This document shows, in pieces, positions 63,383 to 64,000 of a stretch of 64,000 nt of DNA. The position numbers and the translations under genes are program-made. Origin of the DNA: G963676655 sp963676655 (lineage in GTDB: Bacteria; Verrucomicrobiota; Lentisphaeria; Victivallales; Victivallaceae); assembly GCA_963676655.2 (NCBI GenBank), contig CAXXKX010000003.1:4278001-4342000 (forward strand), written 5' to 3'. Position 1 is the stretch's first letter. Every line of letters begins with the position of its first letter. The notes under the pieces were generated by a model that worked only from the letters and a program-made list of their open reading frames with translations, was not told the DNA's origin and did no database searches.

Positions 63383-64000
63383 TCTTTGGGATCAATGGTC
63401 CACATGCCGCCGATTCTTGTGCCGTAAGACGGGTACGGATACGGAGTTGTTTCAGAATAACTTAAAAACTTGCCGTGACCGTCGACAAACGTGTAGTTTG
63501 ATTTGTTTTTGTTGTCGTGCAACTCCGCATACAAACCTCCGACCGATGAGGTGAAGCCCAGGGGATAGCAAAGCGCTCCGCCCGCCCGGTCGCCTATTTT
63601 GTTGCTGGCTGACCAGTTTTCGATGTACAAAAGAGTTGTACTTGCCGCGGGAATTTTCGAGGTTTTCTGTCCACATGCCGCGGTTGTGGTTGTCGGCTGC
63701 CATGATGACGGCTTCCAGGCAATTGAATAAGACCGCGGAACGCCGCTGCTTACTTTTGTCTGATTGCTGGGACAGTTGCAGATTTTATAGCGTTTGGCGC
63801 CCTGACTTACATAACGGGCGTCATCAGGCAACCCGAGGTAACTGCGGAGTCGATAGTCGAAGCCATATTCGTTGGTGGATTCATAAGGCGGTAGATAATC
63901 ATCAAAATCCCCGGTATAGGCCAGGGTGGCTACCCCTAACTGCTTCATCTGGTTGAGACATGAAATGCGTTTTCCGTTTTCTCTGGCCTTATTCAGTGCC
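63379..64000 (-). CDS. H-X9-DG-type pseudopilin-like protein, C-terminal part
   Basis: Partial; the N-terminal prepilin helix lies beyond the right edge. The visible part begins ALNKARENGKRISCLNQMKQ, the standard junction of the family, then contains YTGDFDDYLPPYES, a cysteine pair (CNCPSN) and HDNKNKSNYTFVDGHGK, a variant of the H-X9-DG motif with 11 residues between His and Asp. It is likely exported or assembled by the T2SS-like machine. It is convergent with the AraC gene. Confidence 0.85.
   Translation of the reverse strand, partial: ALNKARENGKRISCLNQMKQLGVATLAYTGDFDDYLPPYESTNEYGFDYRLRSYLGLPDDARYVSQGAKRYKICNCPSNQTKVSSGVPRSYSIAWKPSSWQPTTTTAACGQKTSKIPAASTTLLYIENWSASNKIGDRAGGALCYPLGFTSSVGGLYAELHDNKNKSNYTFVDGHGKFLSYSETTPYPYPSYGTRIGGMWTIDPKD

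Overview
The window looks like a chromosomal segment of a Lentisphaerota (Victivallales-like, PVC superphylum) bacterium. The basis is inference from gene content: pseudopilins of the H-X9-DG type at two unlinked places, a type II secretion / type IV pilus-like cluster with very short prepilin leaders, many glycoside hydrolases and sulfatases each beside its own GntR or AraC regulator, a DUF4091 protein, a DUF1343 (NamZ-like) protein, glycyl-radical chemistry that implies anaerobic life, and GC-rich hairpin repeats between genes. No 16S rRNA or other decisive phylogenetic marker is present.

Layout. 1-1230: edge of an AIDA-repeat surface protein, then a long spacer with a decayed repeat. 1231-10974: a glycan-utilisation locus (phosphoesterase with a PQQ-like propeller, GH4-like enzyme, GntR regulator, GH38-like enzyme, large putative glycosidase) with four copies of a TGGTA-N3/4-TACCA operator, three of them placed between -35 and -10 boxes. 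11035-21374: a second GntR regulator, an H-X9-DG pseudopilin, a secreted DUF4091 protein, a sulfatase and a GH116-like enzyme, all on the plus strand. 21684-33542: an eleven-gene minus-strand secretion/pilus cluster headed by a major pseudopilin with a structured leader. 33543-34580: AT-rich spacer with paired GNRA-loop hairpins, a second copy of the decayed repeat and tRNA-Lys(CUU). 34581-45294: AraC/alpha-galactosidase pair, then a minus-strand operon of CMD-like protein, glycyl radical enzyme, sulfatase, radical SAM activase and an (alpha/alpha)6 glycosidase, faced by an AraC regulator.

46024-54587: a large hybrid histidine kinase, a DUF1343 protein, flavin reductase, oligoendopeptidase F and a D-2-hydroxyacid dehydrogenase. 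54565-59505: small membrane proteins and lipoproteins, a tandem array of five 97-bp GC-rich units that appears to interrupt a membrane-protein gene, an amidohydrolase and a three-gene envelope cluster that includes a 54-residue lipoprotein. 59920-64000: VOC protein, Gfo/Idh/MocA dehydrogenase plus sugar isomerase/epimerase under a divergent AraC regulator, and the end of another H-X9-DG pseudopilin.

How it fits together. The theme is breakdown of decorated, sulfated polysaccharides: sulfatases and glycosidases in small regulator-controlled units, export by the T2SS-like machine, and sugar processing by dehydrogenase/isomerase pairs. The best candidate for undescribed biology is the glycyl radical enzyme locus (39325-44324), whose active site is of the eliminase/dehydratase type but differs from the families I know and whose neighbours are a sulfatase and a cysteine-free CMD protein. 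The 97-bp hairpin array at 55599-56083 and the spacer-embedded operators of the first GntR regulon are the clearest sequence-level novelties.
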